DNA from: Polydactylus sextarius
Taxonomy: Eukaryota > Chordata > Actinopteri > Polynemidae
Direction: 5' to 3'
DNA length: 64,000 bases
Assembly: GCA_016801845.1 (NCBI GenBank)
Contig: CM028916.1
Location: forward strand, 15,493,514 to 15,557,513
Positions 40,401-51,950 of this stretch are shown in pieces (the first letter of the stretch is position 1; each line of letters begins with the position of its first letter). A program made the translations under genes and the position numbers. The notes beneath the pieces are model-generated. The model ran no database searches and was not told the origin of the DNA. It was given only the letters and a program-made list of their open reading frames with translations.

Positions 40401-43400
40401 AGATGCTTCTCAATTTAAGTAAATGAATGTGAGGTCAGAGTGACCATGACCTTTGACCACCAAAACCTATTAGATTCATCTATGGTCAATGGAACAGAAC
40501 ACCTAAAAACATAGTGTCACTGGCCATAGCTACTGCCAACACACAGACGTATAAAGATGACTTAGTAATTACATAAATGTTGATTATATCTTGGTTGCAC
40601 GTGTGTAGGACTTGGGAACTATGTTCACGTGTGGTCTAAAGCGTGACAAGAATAGAGTGTAACTTTGTGAATAAAGAAACAAACAACTCATGTCACAGAT
40701 TTGATGTGATGTATCTACTTTAGTAAGAAAAACAGAGTACGTATTGAGGCTAACTACTGGAAAGCAGGGCAGTCCCAAACAACCCAGTAAAAACTGAGGC
40801 CATCTCTTTCTGACAGCCTTTTTTTTGGTGAGAACTAAAAACCAGCAAGAACAACAAAGTGAAACAATATGAAGAGGTGGCTCAGTGCAGGATAGAAACA
40901 GGTGGTGCTGACCAAACCTTTCATGCCTCCACAAAGGTCAGTGACACACAGGCACCGTATTGTTCTTGTCGCATAAGGAAGCAAAAAGAGCAAAAGAGTG
41001 GATGGATTAAGAGTTATTAGAAGTCAGAGGCACTGCACTGACTCAGCAGCGAACGGAACAGCTGAGTTTTTCTGCTTACCTCTGCGGCCAAAATCTTCCT
41101 CCTGTAAAAACACAGAAAAAAAACTCAGGTGACTTTGTTGCTTATGGTCACAGAAATAAGGCTTTTTGTTGACACAGTCTTATCTTTGGTTCCATGCAAA
41201 CAATAGTGAGGTGTACGACACCCACGAAAGCTTCTGATTTGTTAAATAGCAAATACAATCTTTGACATTTACCGGAAAGTAGTGCATGCTTGATTCTGGT
41301 GGGTACACGATGAAGTGACGTAGGGTGAAGCCGAACCCTTGGGAAGTGCGACGTAAACGCACGGTTTTAGGTCTCGGCCATGAGAACGGCTCCTCCTCTG
41401 TTGGGTTTTGCGCTGCTGCAGCGTCAGCCATGCCTCTCCACTCTGGACAGTCATTCTGCAAGAACAGAAATGTAGAGGGAGAATTACTGTTATTAAATGA
41501 GGTAGTCAGAATTTTACCATCATGCAAATGAACATGTCAAAATGATTTCTGTTAACTCTTGTAATTCTAGTAAAACCTATAATTCTGAAGTCCAGAAACA
41601 ATGATTCTAAAACTACACCTACTATGAGAACAATCCCTGACGCAGATGTATCAACAAATTACCTTTCCATATAATTTACTTGACATTAACAGGAAGTATC
41701 AATTATTCATTAAAGTTGCTCATGAATGAGCTTTTGAAAAAAACACAGGTTGCTGTTTACAGTCAAGTTGTATTATCCCATTTTCACAGCTGGAGAGTAG
41801 AGCATGTCATGCTTCAGGGCTTCGGACACACACTCCTGTGTTTACTTGCTATTTATAGTTTCACACCTTGTGTCTTGTGCAGCAGCATGCCCCCGTTACA
41901 CAGATCTCCCCGTATCATGTTCACTATTCCAGTAGAAATTTCAACACCTCTTTTTTAAAACAATTTTGTATATCTTTGCAGAAAAATGTTTTTTTCCCCC
42001 TCACCCTGTCTCCTACAAACCTTCACTCTGACCCCAAAGCACAGACTTTCCCCACAACGTTAGGAATTTCATGAGCATGCATTTGTACAATCTTAGACTG
42101 GGAAGACATGTGGAGTAAAATATTATCAAAGTGAATTACAAACGTGTTATCGACCCACAATAGAATATATTGTTAAAATGAATAAATCTGCTCCCTCACT
42201 TCATCCAGCTGTTGTGGGGAGTGGTGACTGAGCCAATGTTCTTCAAAAGACAAACAGAAGCAAGAGTTTATTAACGCCAACTTATAAACACCAGCAGCCC
42301 GTCTGATTTCTGAGAGTATTTCAACAGTATGAACATTCATTCTTTTAGTCAGTGGCTCATTAGAAATACATTGTTTGCCTGGAGGTGTGTACCAAGTTAA
42401 AGCATGTTTTACTGTGCTCTTTGCTGAATGTTTTGCTGCTTCTCAGCAACTACATTTTTTTTCTTCTTTTCGACAACATAATTCCTGAAAAAGGGCAATG
42501 ACATGAAACCACTTGAATCTGAGCATAGGTTGTGATCTGAGCTGATGAACACATGAGGAGTTTAGACTGGATTAATGTCGAGAGTAAGAAGCCACGGCAT
42601 TACTTTTCTCTGGCTGGGAAACAGAGCTGCAGGTGCAGCTGACACACTTGTATTTTGATGAAACTTGCAAAACAGGTTTTACCATGTATAACCAAGCTCT
42701 GGCTGTTCTCAGATACCTGCAATTCAGTCTGTGTGAGCCCTGGGTGCCTTCACACAACTAGAAAACATGTAAATCCATTCCTAGAGAAGCACTTGTGGTG
42801 ATATGACAATAGATCAACTGGATGTTTGAAATGCATTGCTCCCCTTGTATCTCCAGGGCGAGCCAATCCCAGTCTACTGGAACTGACTTAGCAGCCGGTG
42901 CACAGGGCAATTTCCAAGTCTGTGATCTTTGGTTGTGGACAACAGAGTGGGGTGTGGGCCTCCTGACGGACACATGCCAAGCAGTTTTATCATTGCCACT
43001 TGCATAGTTAATACTGCTGTGACATTCCAGGTCAATAAATTCCAGACCCACCCGGTTTCCCTTTCCTCTTATTTCATAAAAATAGGAATAGGAAAATAGC
43101 TATTATTAAGAACAGAGAGCAAACCAAAACCAGATTAACAAAGCTATAAAAAAACATAACAAGAGGTCAAAATGAAATCATTCTAAAAGGAGAAAGCAAT
43201 GTTCTTACTTGTGAATAAAAGAAGGGGCCACAAAGAAAAGCATAAAAACAGCACATGCTTCAAACTACATACCTATCCTCTCCTGCCTATAAATGAATGC
43301 CTCTCACCTACTTATGATTCACTAGAATGTCAAACTGATATTTGTACTGGGTGAGGCAGCTGGGAAAGAGTTTTCAGTGGCTATTTGATGGTGCTGGATT

Positions 43401-46400
43401 TCTCATGGATCTGGGCAATGAGCAGAGCAGGAACACCGATTTAAACTATTTGATTCTTGTAAGCCTGGTGATGGTCTATATTTGTCTTATTGTAAACAAA
43501 CTCGTGGCTGTGAGGAAAAAGCATGACACAACTTATTCCTCTGTGCCATGAACATTGATTGTTTACTCAAAGAGCATCAGTGAACCATGCAACTACACTG
43601 GCTGATATGACAATGATGAATCATGATGATGACGATGAACATAGCAACCATAATTTTGAGAACTTCCCCAGATACAACATCCTGTGTCGATAATATAAAT
43701 TAATCATCAACTACCAACGAAATAGTCGACAAAAATACATCATCTATTCCAATTTGATTCACCAGCTGTTTAGAGAAATTCATGTGCTAGTGAAGATTTC
43801 AGTCTTGAGTTTGGGACAGAACAACAGAATGCTGGAAAACTGACATACTCGTCTTGTTTTGGCTTTTTCCTGGGATCTGTTATTTCTCATTCTCACTAAT
43901 GAATGAACAATTAATAGCGCCAGGACAACATTATCAAAGGTTGGGTTTTAATTAGTTTCTACAGCCCTACTTGGATAGTTACCATATAGCAGCAATTCCA
44001 GCGATGTAGTATTATGGACAATTTAATAAGACATTGTCTGTTTTTATGGCACTGCAAAGTAACCAACCCAGACCCGTCCCTGTCCATTTAGGTTGAAACT
44101 CTTGACTGAGTGCTTTTACAGCATATTATTATCATACATTATGTATGTATGACCATAAAACAACCATTGCAGCTCCTCAAATTTGTCACGCTTGACAAAT
44201 GGTACATTGTTTGTATCTTGTACATGTGGTCATTCTCAGAGACTTTGTAAGGTGAGACTACACCAGCGGTTCCACCACCACAGAGATTAGAGGGCAGGCC
44301 AACCAATACCACCCACCGACATCAGAAATTTTAGGGGAAACACTGTATGAGCACAGCTGTTTACACACCACAAAGGCTGGTGTCTGCAGGCTAGCAACAC
44401 TAAAAAGGAAACTGGAATTTCCACCTTGTTCATTTTTAACAAATATTATGAAACCACATGCCATGGCCTGTGTGTTTAAAAAAGCTGTGCTGACATCATC
44501 AAATGACACATTACATCCACCACATGACATCAGCTCCAAAAACATCACACAAGTACACAGTCTTAAAATGTGAAGAAACCTGGTTCTCTGCGGGCTGCTA
44601 AATTCTACACCACATCCCATCCAAACCAAGCACTTAACTGTGAAAAGCCTAAGATAATGACACAGAGGGCCACTGGTGAGGCCTGGGCGTTTCAGCCTTG
44701 TAGTGTCGGAAAAGACTAGGAGTATCATTACTCAGCCTATGTAGACATGTGGTGGTTTGTGCATGCCACACTTCTACTTGTAGCACAGATGGGACACATA
44801 TAGGATATGATAGCACATACAGGATCTGTAGGATCATAACTGTTGGACACAATGGTTTTGTAACACTGGGAAGTATGACATGTATATTGTTATTTGTACA
44901 GCAATATTTGAGCAATGAACACAAGTCAGAGTTAAGCTGAAAATTTACATTAATAAATTGTAAAATGTGGAGTAGGTAGTAGACCATCCCTGACGACTAG
45001 AGATAATAATGTAAACACCAATATAGTACAACTGAATACATTTCCCCAGATATATTACATTTGTCTAGCCTGGGATATTGTGAATATTACAGACACCAGT
45101 TCAAGTCTATATCTGTTTTTGAGGTTGTTGTGGTAATGTTGTACTGAACAAAAAGGTGACTTTAAACTCCCCACCCAAACAATCTGTTGCTGACAAATAC
45201 AGAAAATAAGATTGTCCTTCAGCATGTAAATGAAATACCTAAGTAGTAGGGCAATCCTGTGACACAAGAGGGCTTAAATCATGAGTTTCAGACCCTCAAG
45301 TTGACTTGAGGGTCTCTTGAGTTGATATTTTTCAGTCTGTGGATTTGTGTTGTTTTTGTTTTCTTGATCAGTTGGTGTGCTGTGTGCGTTTAGGAAATAG
45401 CTGACAAGTGATCAATCCCTGCTTTCATGCTGCTTTCAGGGGTAAAACCTTTCCACCATGTCAAGTTGTCGCGTCCACTCGGTGACGATGTCTGTGACGG
45501 GTACAGGCAACTGCGGATCCAGAGGGTGAGTCTGAGTGACATGGAGGTCTTGCCCTGTCAGGCTCTGAGATAATGTCATCTTCAGCCTTCTGGCTTTTGT
45601 TTGATGTCTTGTGTTTGCAAAAAATAAATAAATAAAAATAAAATAGCACATATCTGATGGAGGCCTGATAGAGGGTATCAGTTAAATAAGGCATCGTTTG
45701 ATAAACTACAGGGGGAAAAGGAAAAGATTCATACTGAACAAGTACATAGAAACGAGGACACTTCCCCAGAATAACCAAGGAAAAACCAACCGGATACAAC
45801 ATATGGGTGCCACATGGCGTCAGAAGAAACGTCTTGAAAAAACTAGTGCTAAATAAATTTAGGCCATGTATCATCCTTGCATGCGTCTAAAATGCAGTGT
45901 AAAAAAAAGGTAAATAAAAAACAGGTTAACGACTATGTGTTCTTGAAGAGTATAAGTGGTGTGGACAAGTCGACTGACTAAGGCAGCATTTAGCAAAGAG
46001 ACCGAACTGTTTATACATCCCACTCTCATATGTGGGATGAAAAAACGGATGCCTCTGGTTTCCTGAGGAGACCGATTTGGGGAAAAAAACTGTCAAGTTA
46101 TTTTTTTTTTCACAAAGCTTTGCCAAAACTGTTAAAAAACACAGACACACACACACTTTCTTGTCAATGTAGTTCTATCATTTTTCATATTTTTGTTTTT
46201 GATGGAAGATTTTTTATTGAAATCACATGGTCTGCTTTTTATGTATATCACATATTTTTACTTCTTTTCTTGTAAGAAACAGCTCGAGTTTTCAGTTGTT
46301 GTGACAACAAAGAAACTAACCCACCTAAGATGACACAGACCAAGTACTGCACAGAAATAAGGAGAAACTGAATCACATAGCCCATCTCTTATGTTTCCCC

Positions 46401-49087
46401 TTGAGGCACTGCAGACACAACCACAAGGCAATAGGAAATAACAGACTTCTTCTATCCAATTGAAGGTCAATTTTCTCTTCCGCTTGCCATCAGTTAGCCA
46501 TACGATGCTCACAGGGTTCTGTAAAAGGCAGCCGGGCTAAATGAGATAAACGCTGAGCTTTAATGAAGACTGTGGGAACAAGGGGGGTCTGTTTGTCAAC
46601 AGCCCCCTTCAGTGCTAAATATGGATCATGCTTCAACATCAATAATGCATTTCAATGAGCTCTCAATTGTGTCATTCTGCTGTGCATAAAAAAAAAGAAG
46701 CTGAAATGCAGGTTTTGTTAATCACAGTAAACGCTTCAAACCTACTCACCCTGCAGGAGTCTCAGATGAATCCTATGATCTAGTTTCAAACAATAAAAAA
46801 CCAAAGCTATTATAGAGGGTCCTAACACAGACGCATGATCAACAACCTTTTCCAAAACTTTCTGTCTGTTTTGCATTTGGAGCCAGCTGCAGTGTTTGAA
46901 TACCATGCTCTATTCACCTAATAAAGTGGACAAAAGCACAAGTGCACAAAACCCACAGACAAAACTCTTGATTCGAATAATAAATTACCCCTCTGTCAAG
47001 TTTTTTCCACCACAATATATACAAGCAAAACCCACTGGGACTACGGTCATAATGGCTGTGAAAAGGTCAGAAGACGAGGAAACACTGCTTGACTGGTACA
47101 GTATAAAAAGAGGACTATGACAGGATAGTTGAGTGCCATCTTACGAGCATTCATTGGGACACACAGATGGACAGACCAATATTTTCAGCACAAAACATGT
47201 TTTTGAGAGAACAAAAAATAACATAAAACACATTCACTAAAATTATATTAACTGTGATATGTCACAGTGAGGATGAGATCATTTCAAGTTTTCTATTTAA
47301 TTTGTTTTAGCAAACCTATTCACTGAGGCGTTCTGAGTTTTGCTATGGCTGCCTGGGACAGTAAGACATCATCTTTTTATATGCCTTACTACGTGTTCAT
47401 GACAGTGACAGGGTCATGTGTTCTCTAAATAAAAACAATGGGCACTCCCATTTATGATTCACACCCTTTGTCCCTCTGTCAACTAAGGCTATCACAGTCA
47501 ACTAAGGCTATCACAGTCAACTAAGGCTATCAAGTTGTTTTTGCAATTGACACATTCAAAGAGTGATTTTAAAACATCCAAGTAAGAAAGTTCTTGAGTC
47601 ATTAACTCCAGTGCCATCATTTCCAGAAAATCACAGGACCACAGACTCCAGGGGGTTTCCGGCTCAAAATTAGCACATGAATTGGTTTGTGTGGTAGCCT
47701 GATTAGAAGGACTGCTAAGGCAGGGATTTTCACTGACTTCACTTTACCAAAGCTTTCGCTCACTTTTCATACACCCACTTTTAGTGCAGTAAAAACACTT
47801 AAAATGTTTCTCGTATGTTATTTAAAAAAACTGTGTCAGCTGACAGAAAAGTAAGTGATTTGAAAAAAAATAAACTATTTTCACAATAAATACTGACACC
47901 TGTACATTGGGTCATTTTCCCACATCAACATTGTTAGGAGCCTTTACACCCATTTATTAAAAACATTTTTAAGAGTACAGAAGTAAAACGGTGTATCCAG
48001 ATGGCCGTAAAGACAAAGGTAAGCAAACTGTCTGTGTTTTGTTTTTTTAGCTGTGACAGTAAAAAAAAAAAAGACAGGGATGCAATACAAGCTGCCTTGG
48101 CAGTGCGACTTCTGAGTGAGGGCCCTACTGTGTGTACTTTAATGTGTGTTTGCATAGTTAGGGCAACAGTTAGAACATTTTTAAATATCTTAGGGCTTGT
48201 TTTCTTTTTTTTCTTTGAAGAGATAATATAAAAAAAACATGATTATAAAGAAATTAAAAAGAAACTATGAAACATTATACCTGTTACTGGCTAACTGCTT
48301 AATATCTTGTTAACTCAAGTGTCATCTGCTTCCTTGTACTTTGTCTAATTATCTAAAATCAAATTTAAACTCAGTACATATAGCCTGTTAGGGGGAACAT
48401 CATAAGTGGCTTTAAAGATTATTTACATAAAAGCAGAGCTGCTTAAATGATGAATGCATGTTAGATTAATGTCATAAGAGAAAATAAAAGAAAGCTAGAG
48501 GTTCTATTAATAGATTCCCCTCCATTTAAAAACTGTGCGGTTTCCACCTCCATTACCATAAAGGTCTTCATTGAGGCACAAAGTTTTCAGAGGAGCAGAT
48601 GGTGTCCTGTCTGGTATTACAAGGGTCACAGCTTAAAAATCTAAAAGACCAAGCCTGAATTAAGTGCTTCACTTCAATGCCATTGTCTACTCCCACTTCC
48701 ACTGCAAGTTTAATTAAAATTTCAAATCTAATTAAATACCGTCTGCAATAGAAATCTATGTCTTTTCATTTACAATGAACAACCATAATAATAAAGCACT
48801 GGTGAGATAAAAGGAAAAACAAGCCAACAAGAGCTGTTACAAGCATAAACAGCTGGGACAAAGTGTCAAACACATTACTCCCCCTCAACACCAAACTCAA
48901 GGAGAGGGGACAATAAAACCAGAGTCAGTTGGCCCCAAAACCACTATCATAAAGAATTTCATTCATCATTTTACCTACAGTGCTCTAAATCAGAGACTCA
49001 ATGTGATGTGCTTACCTCACAGAAAGAAGATCTTGCTTGTTGTCTCTCATCATCTTCACAAGAATTAACCCAACGTGAGGCCATCAT
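16422..49087 (-). CDS. arhgap21: Rho GTPase-activating protein 21 (Arhgap21), complete, 23 coding exons
   Basis: Mammalian ARHGAP21 is a GAP for Cdc42/Rho-family GTPases that works at the Golgi and cell junctions. Exons in order: 49087-49016, 41455-41273, 41101-41080, 35714-35622, 35190-35112, 35009-34955, 30958-29365, 26241-26095, 25713-25611, 25483-25438, 25045-24920, 24825-24526, 23412-23351, 23226-23081, 22990-22848, 22593-22435, 22309-22231, 22136-22063, 21962-21873, 21788-21621, 21237-21132, 18172-18141, 18011-16422. Phases close perfectly to 1,822 residues (human about 1,957). PDZ covers about residues 52-165 (TSQGFGFTLRHF), PH about 823-938 and RhoGAP about 1040-1235, with the arginine finger at about R1082 in YTGIYRVPGNN. 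Low-complexity stretches are a proline run (about 236-250) and ten Glu (about 1360-1369). The start is MMAS; the second Met (49084-49082) has the stronger context. ARHGAP21 is preferred over ARHGAP23 by the PH, GAP and C-terminal segments and by the prtfdc1 neighbour. A short segment present in human ARHGAP21 just after the PDZ domain (FTKDVTAL region) has no exon here. Confidence 0.93.
17788..17817 (-). repeat. arhgap21: trinucleotide repeat coding poly-Glu in arhgap21
   Basis: TCC repeats on the plus strand read as GAG/GAA codons in the last arhgap21 exon and give ten consecutive Glu. The tract is in frame and likely variable in length. Confidence 0.85.
18173..21131 (-). other. arhgap21 intron, nothing coding seen
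   Basis: This intron of about 3 kb lies between the 106-base and 32-base exons near the 3' end. It is A-rich around 20590-20720, with several A/T homopolymers. Open frames are short or low-complexity and lack splice support. Confidence 0.7.
23413..24525 (-). other. arhgap21 intron, nothing seen
   Basis: This 1.1 kb intron lies between the last PH-coding exon and the exon that opens the PH-GAP linker. No repeat or coding feature is recognised. Confidence 0.7.
26242..29364 (-). other. arhgap21 intron, nothing coding seen
   Basis: This 3.1 kb intron lies downstream of the giant central exon. It includes a small GAAA-loop inverted repeat (7-base arms at 27493-27499 and 27504-27510). I recognise no gene or transposon. 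Confidence 0.65.
30720..30760 (-). repeat. arhgap21: low-complexity stretch coding a proline-rich run in arhgap21
   Basis: A GGA/GGG-rich plus-strand stretch encodes consecutive prolines on the minus strand, in the large exon after the PDZ domain. Proline runs of this kind often bind SH3 or EVH1 domains; that role is inferred. Confidence 0.8.
30959..34954 (-). other. arhgap21 intron with (AT)n and a possible internal promoter
   Basis: This 4 kb intron lies between the last PDZ-coding exon and the giant exon. It holds an (AT)n run at 33893-33917. It also contains a less AT-rich stretch at about 32350-32930, rich in purine runs on the minus strand, which could be an alternative first exon and promoter. 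The long antisense open frame there shows no protein family. Confidence 0.55.
33893..33917. repeat. (AT)n microsatellite
   Basis: About twelve AT units in an arhgap21 intron. Confidence 0.9.
37919..37940. repeat. short inverted repeat, 9-base arms
   Basis: TATCCCCAG at 37919-37927 is followed by a four-base loop and its exact complement CTGGGGATA at 37932-37940. Confidence 0.8.
40370..40560. repeat. degenerate dispersed repeat (fish intron type)
   Basis: The stretch contains CATGACCTTTGACCACCAAA after a phrase beginning TTGTGCCAGACGCC. Both resemble a high-copy teleost interspersed repeat recognised from its wording. Class and ends are unknown and no coding is visible. Confidence 0.45.
41080..41101 (-). 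other. arhgap21: 22-base micro-exon of arhgap21
   Basis: This exon sits between a CAG acceptor and a GTAAG donor. It encodes EEDFGRR plus one base and restores the phase between the exon ending SSMHYFP and the exon starting GRPRNRLEPMD. The corresponding human segment (EENGNRG...) supports it. Confidence 0.8.
45290..45315. repeat. palindrome, 12-base arms, 2-base spacer
   Basis: AGACCCTCAAGT (45290-45301) and its exact complement ACTTGAGGGTCT (45304-45315) are separated by TG. It lies in the first coding intron of arhgap21. Confidence 0.9.
47478..47532. repeat. tandem repeat, 19-base unit, about 2.9 copies
   Basis: The unit GTCAACTAAGGCTATCACA is repeated essentially without change in an arhgap21 intron, which suggests recent duplication. 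Confidence 0.9.
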
Positions 49088-49128
49088 TCAACTTTAGTTA
49101 AGATCCTATTATCCTTAAACGCCCACAT
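49084..49128 (-). other. uORF 2 ending across the arhgap21 start codon
   Basis: An ATG at 49128-49126 opens a 14-codon frame (MWAFKDNRILTKVE). Its TGA (49086-49084) overlaps the first main ATG (49087-49085) in an ATGA arrangement. This part does not depend on where exon 1 lies. Confidence 0.75.
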
Positions 49129-49220
49129 CGAAAACACAGCTCCAGCAAGATGATAGAAAATATTTTATGTTCCAGTTTGCCCAATTTACACCGCCGTTGT
49201 TGCTTGATTTCTTAGTCCAT
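49088..49220 (-). other. arhgap21: arhgap21 5' UTR part of exon 2
   Basis: A CAG acceptor (plus-strand CTG at 49221-49223) precedes a 205-base exon whose first 133 bases are leader and whose last 72 are coding. The leader holds the end of one uORF and a complete second uORF. Confidence 0.6.
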
Positions 49221-49634
49221 CTGTACGAGAGAGGATGGGAAAGATGTTATTATATTGTCTGTGTGTTTTGTTTTGTCTTTAATTACTGGCAGATTTGTGA
49301 ACTAACTGCTTAGATATAACATGTCACACTGTTTAAGAGTCTGACAAACAACATGAATAAATACCACAGTTGTTTAAGACACATAATAGTAGACCATCCG
49401 GGCTTAATTTTGGACAATCAACATCATGCAACAGGTCTTAATCTGACGCTATTTTCTACCTGGTGTTTTGGTGCCTTGTCTTTGCATAGCTTTGCAACTC
49501 ATGATGCAGGCTGAAACTAGTTGACTCCAAGTAATAATACACCAAATATAACACAGTCGGATGAAATGCGAGCACAAGTTTGTAAACAGATGTGGTTGAC
49601 TGTGGCAAGAGTTGCTCTATAGAAAAATAAATGA

Positions 49635-49700
<66 letters not shown>

Positions 49701-50330
49701 TTACACACACACATACATACATAATACATACACAAAGTGCGTGGGTTTTTATGGTTAGATGGATATGCGGTACACCACACATCATCGCAACGACAATTTG
49801 AGCTTGTTGTCATCAGCCAGAAGCAACAACGTGGATAGTCAACACTACATAATGAATGACCAGCAACAAGTGGACTACGCAGGGGAGGCAGGGCGACATA
49901 AATGTCCGTCACGTTTGAAATTGAGTAATAAGAAACAGTGAATTATACAGTCCAAGTCCCTTAAGTCTACTATACTGATAGTATTTTAATAATACAATCG
50001 TTGGTTTTGTGATTTAAAGAGGTTAAATTCAAATTTCTGTTGTTTGAGCTCGATGGTCACTGGGGCACGAACGGGAGCGTGACGAGCTGTTGTTCTCCAC
50101 CGACCAACAAAAAAAGTCGCTTTTCCTTTGTTATTTGAATAAAACGCCAGCACAAAAACGCTCAGAAAGAGCGTTTTGAGACGATGTAGACACATTTCCA
50201 CTGCCTGTGCGTTTTGGTTGTAAAGCTTGTAAAAGTAGACACAGAGTACAAGCAAAACCATCTGCGGGCAACAGGCTGTTAGCGCTGCGGTTAGCATCCA
50301 TGCTAACGGCTGGAGTTTTAACAAAGTTAC
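49221..50330 (-). other. arhgap21 leader intron
   Basis: A 1.1 kb intron is predicted between the untranslated first exon and the ATG exon, from a good GTAAC donor (next to 50331) and a CAG acceptor (next to 49220). It contains the CA-TA-TG composite microsatellite. Confidence 0.55.
49635..49701. repeat. composite (CA)n(TA)n(TG)n microsatellite, self-complementary
   Basis: About 20 bases of CA run into about 22 of TA and then about 24 of TG, so the whole block is its own reverse complement and can form a long hairpin or cruciform. A second CA run follows within a few bases. Confidence 0.95.
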
Positions 50331-50450
50331 CTGTGTAGTTGAGAAGCGTCATTACAGTCGAGCGACGGCGGCGACGGTTGTCCATAAAATCCCATGTACA
50401 AAGAAAAAACATAGCGTGGGTGCTCCAGGAAAGTCGGGCGTTGTCATAAT
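50331..50450 (-). other. arhgap21: candidate untranslated first exon of arhgap21
   Basis: A donor GTAAC lies just below 50331 on the minus strand, and the sequence above it is CpG-richer than its surroundings. The 5' end is not visible; 50450 is a placeholder. Confidence 0.45.
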
Positions 50451-50800
50451 TTAATATATTTGGAGTTTAAACGGCTTCCCGGTGATTATTAGGATCCCTC
50501 TCAAGGGTGGCGCATGGTGCAGCTTAGTAGCTGGAATTTTTTTTTGCTTCCAGCGTCCCAGCTCTCTGGGAGTCCACCTTCGGGCATGGGGGCACTGTCA
50601 GCCAATCAGAAGCGACTTTGTATTTGACCGGACCAATTAGGTGCGAGTTAACAAAAGCTCGTCGCTGTTCTGGTGAAAAGGTGGCGTTTTTTAACCGCTT
50701 CAACGGAGTCAACGAAACTAGCACACTGACTTCTCGCACTTGGGGATAAAAACAGAAGTAACAAAAGAAACCCATCGTGTGAGTTTTTCACTTTGATGCT
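50451..50800 (-). promoter_or_regulatory. candidate arhgap21 promoter with two CCAAT boxes
   Basis: CCAAT motifs lie at 50602-50606 and 50633-50637, 31 bases apart, in a relatively GC-rich stretch upstream of the candidate first exon. There is no clear TATA box. The call rests on position and composition only. Confidence 0.4.
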
Positions 50801-51950
50801 GTTCACAAGCCCGCCCGGTTTCATTTCATATAAACAACAAGGCTGAACTAGAGAGAGGGGGGTGGGGGTCACATGTTCTGGTTCAAAGTGAGGTCGAGCA
50901 GGGCTGGCATGTGGATGGCACTGCATGAGGAATGTGACTTCACACATACCACACAGCATATAATCTATGCTGTGGTCGTGCAGCTATCGTGCTTCACGCA
51001 ACAGATAATTAAAATTAAAAGCTTAACGCGGACACACCTGTACTACATAGTCCAGCAGTCTTGAATCACTTTGCAGTAGCAGACTAAAATAAGTGCTCAG
51101 ATTCCCAGGCCCTGACAAATGTGCCTTTTATTCCCCTCCAACATAAGGGGCCACCTGTTCTTGGGATTGGCATCTTTTGTTGCAGAGGTCAGTTTAGGGA
51201 GGAGACTTTCACAAAACTGTCCTGTCCAGCCAGTTCTACTTCTAGTGGTAAAACTGTGGACAAGCCTGGAAAAATAAACAAAGTGCATCTGACCACTGTA
51301 CTTTTTAATACAAGTCTGTTAATTGTAATACAACATGTTTGTGTTTTGAGTTTTTGAATTTCTGTTACTTAACCTTTTTCTTTTCAGGCCCATATTTCAC
51401 AAACAGAACTATATACTGTATAACACTGTGATGCAGTATTTACACACACAATTATCCGCATAGCCTGTTCCTAATTTTGATAGTCAAAATATTGGATTTT
51501 TTGACTTGAATAGAGTACCTATTGCTATATTTACTTTGTATTTGAATATTCGCTGCCAAAAACACTGACTAAAGTACTGTAATCCTCTTAAGAGTACTTC
51601 ATCAAGACATTATTCTTGGAACAAAATTCTGTTAAACGGTCAAGAGAGTCAAATCTTAGTAAGCCCCAGAAGACCTCAGAGCTGAAAGAAAAACGATTTT
51701 GCTTTTATGGAGCTGCGCGTTCACTGCTTAAAGACTGGGAGTCATGTGTCAGGTGTGTACAAAGAGCTCAGTGGCTCAAAACAACAGACACTTTTTTGTG
51801 CATTTGCATTTAACCATTTAAAAAAGGAACAAACCTCTGTTGTGTATCATAAACCTGACAAATACATGCAACGTCTCTTTTCTACCTTGTCAGCCCCACC
51901 AAGAAGCCACCTTAAACAAACTTTGTAAAACTTTGAAATGCGATGAAAGA
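50801..51950. other. region between the prtfdc1 3' end and the arhgap21 promoter
   Basis: No gene is recognised. A minus-strand AATAAA (plus TTTATT at 51127-51132) could be a distal prtfdc1 poly(A) signal. The remainder shows short open frames only. Confidence 0.5.

Larger units (their letters stand above)
35715..41079 (-). other. arhgap21 intron with degraded dispersed repeats
   Basis: This 5.4 kb intron follows the 22-base micro-exon. It includes an inverted repeat at 37919-37940 (9-base arms, 4-base loop) and a fish-type dispersed repeat near 40.4 kb. No extra coding exon is supported by reading phase. Confidence 0.65.
41456..49015 (-). other. first coding intron of arhgap21 (7.6 kb)
   Basis: The intron contains a 12-base-arm palindrome (45290-45315), a three-copy 19-base tandem repeat (47478-47532) and a 69-codon plus-strand open frame with one hydrophobic segment (43342-43551, no in-frame ATG at its 5' end). 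Fragments resembling fish dispersed repeats occur near 42.8-43.0 and 44.25-44.35 kb. No exon of a known gene is recognised. Confidence 0.6.
49186..50385 (-). other. uORF 1 in the arhgap21 leader (spliced, 29 codons)
   Basis: An ATG at 50385-50383 in the candidate first exon reads MDNRRRRRSTVMTLLNYT. It crosses the 50331/49220 splice and stops at TAA (49188-49186), 98 bases before the main start. An in-frame ATG at 50412 would lengthen it if transcription starts further upstream. It depends on the predicted first exon. Confidence 0.45.

Noticed and set aside
42758..43051. 97-codon minus-strand frame in the first coding intron
   Set aside because: It looks protein-like at first sight, but no family is recognised and the stretch may be part of a dispersed repeat.
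44258..44728. 156-codon minus-strand open frame
   Set aside because: It has no family similarity and no splice signals that fit arhgap21 phases, and the flanking phrases look like old dispersed repeats.
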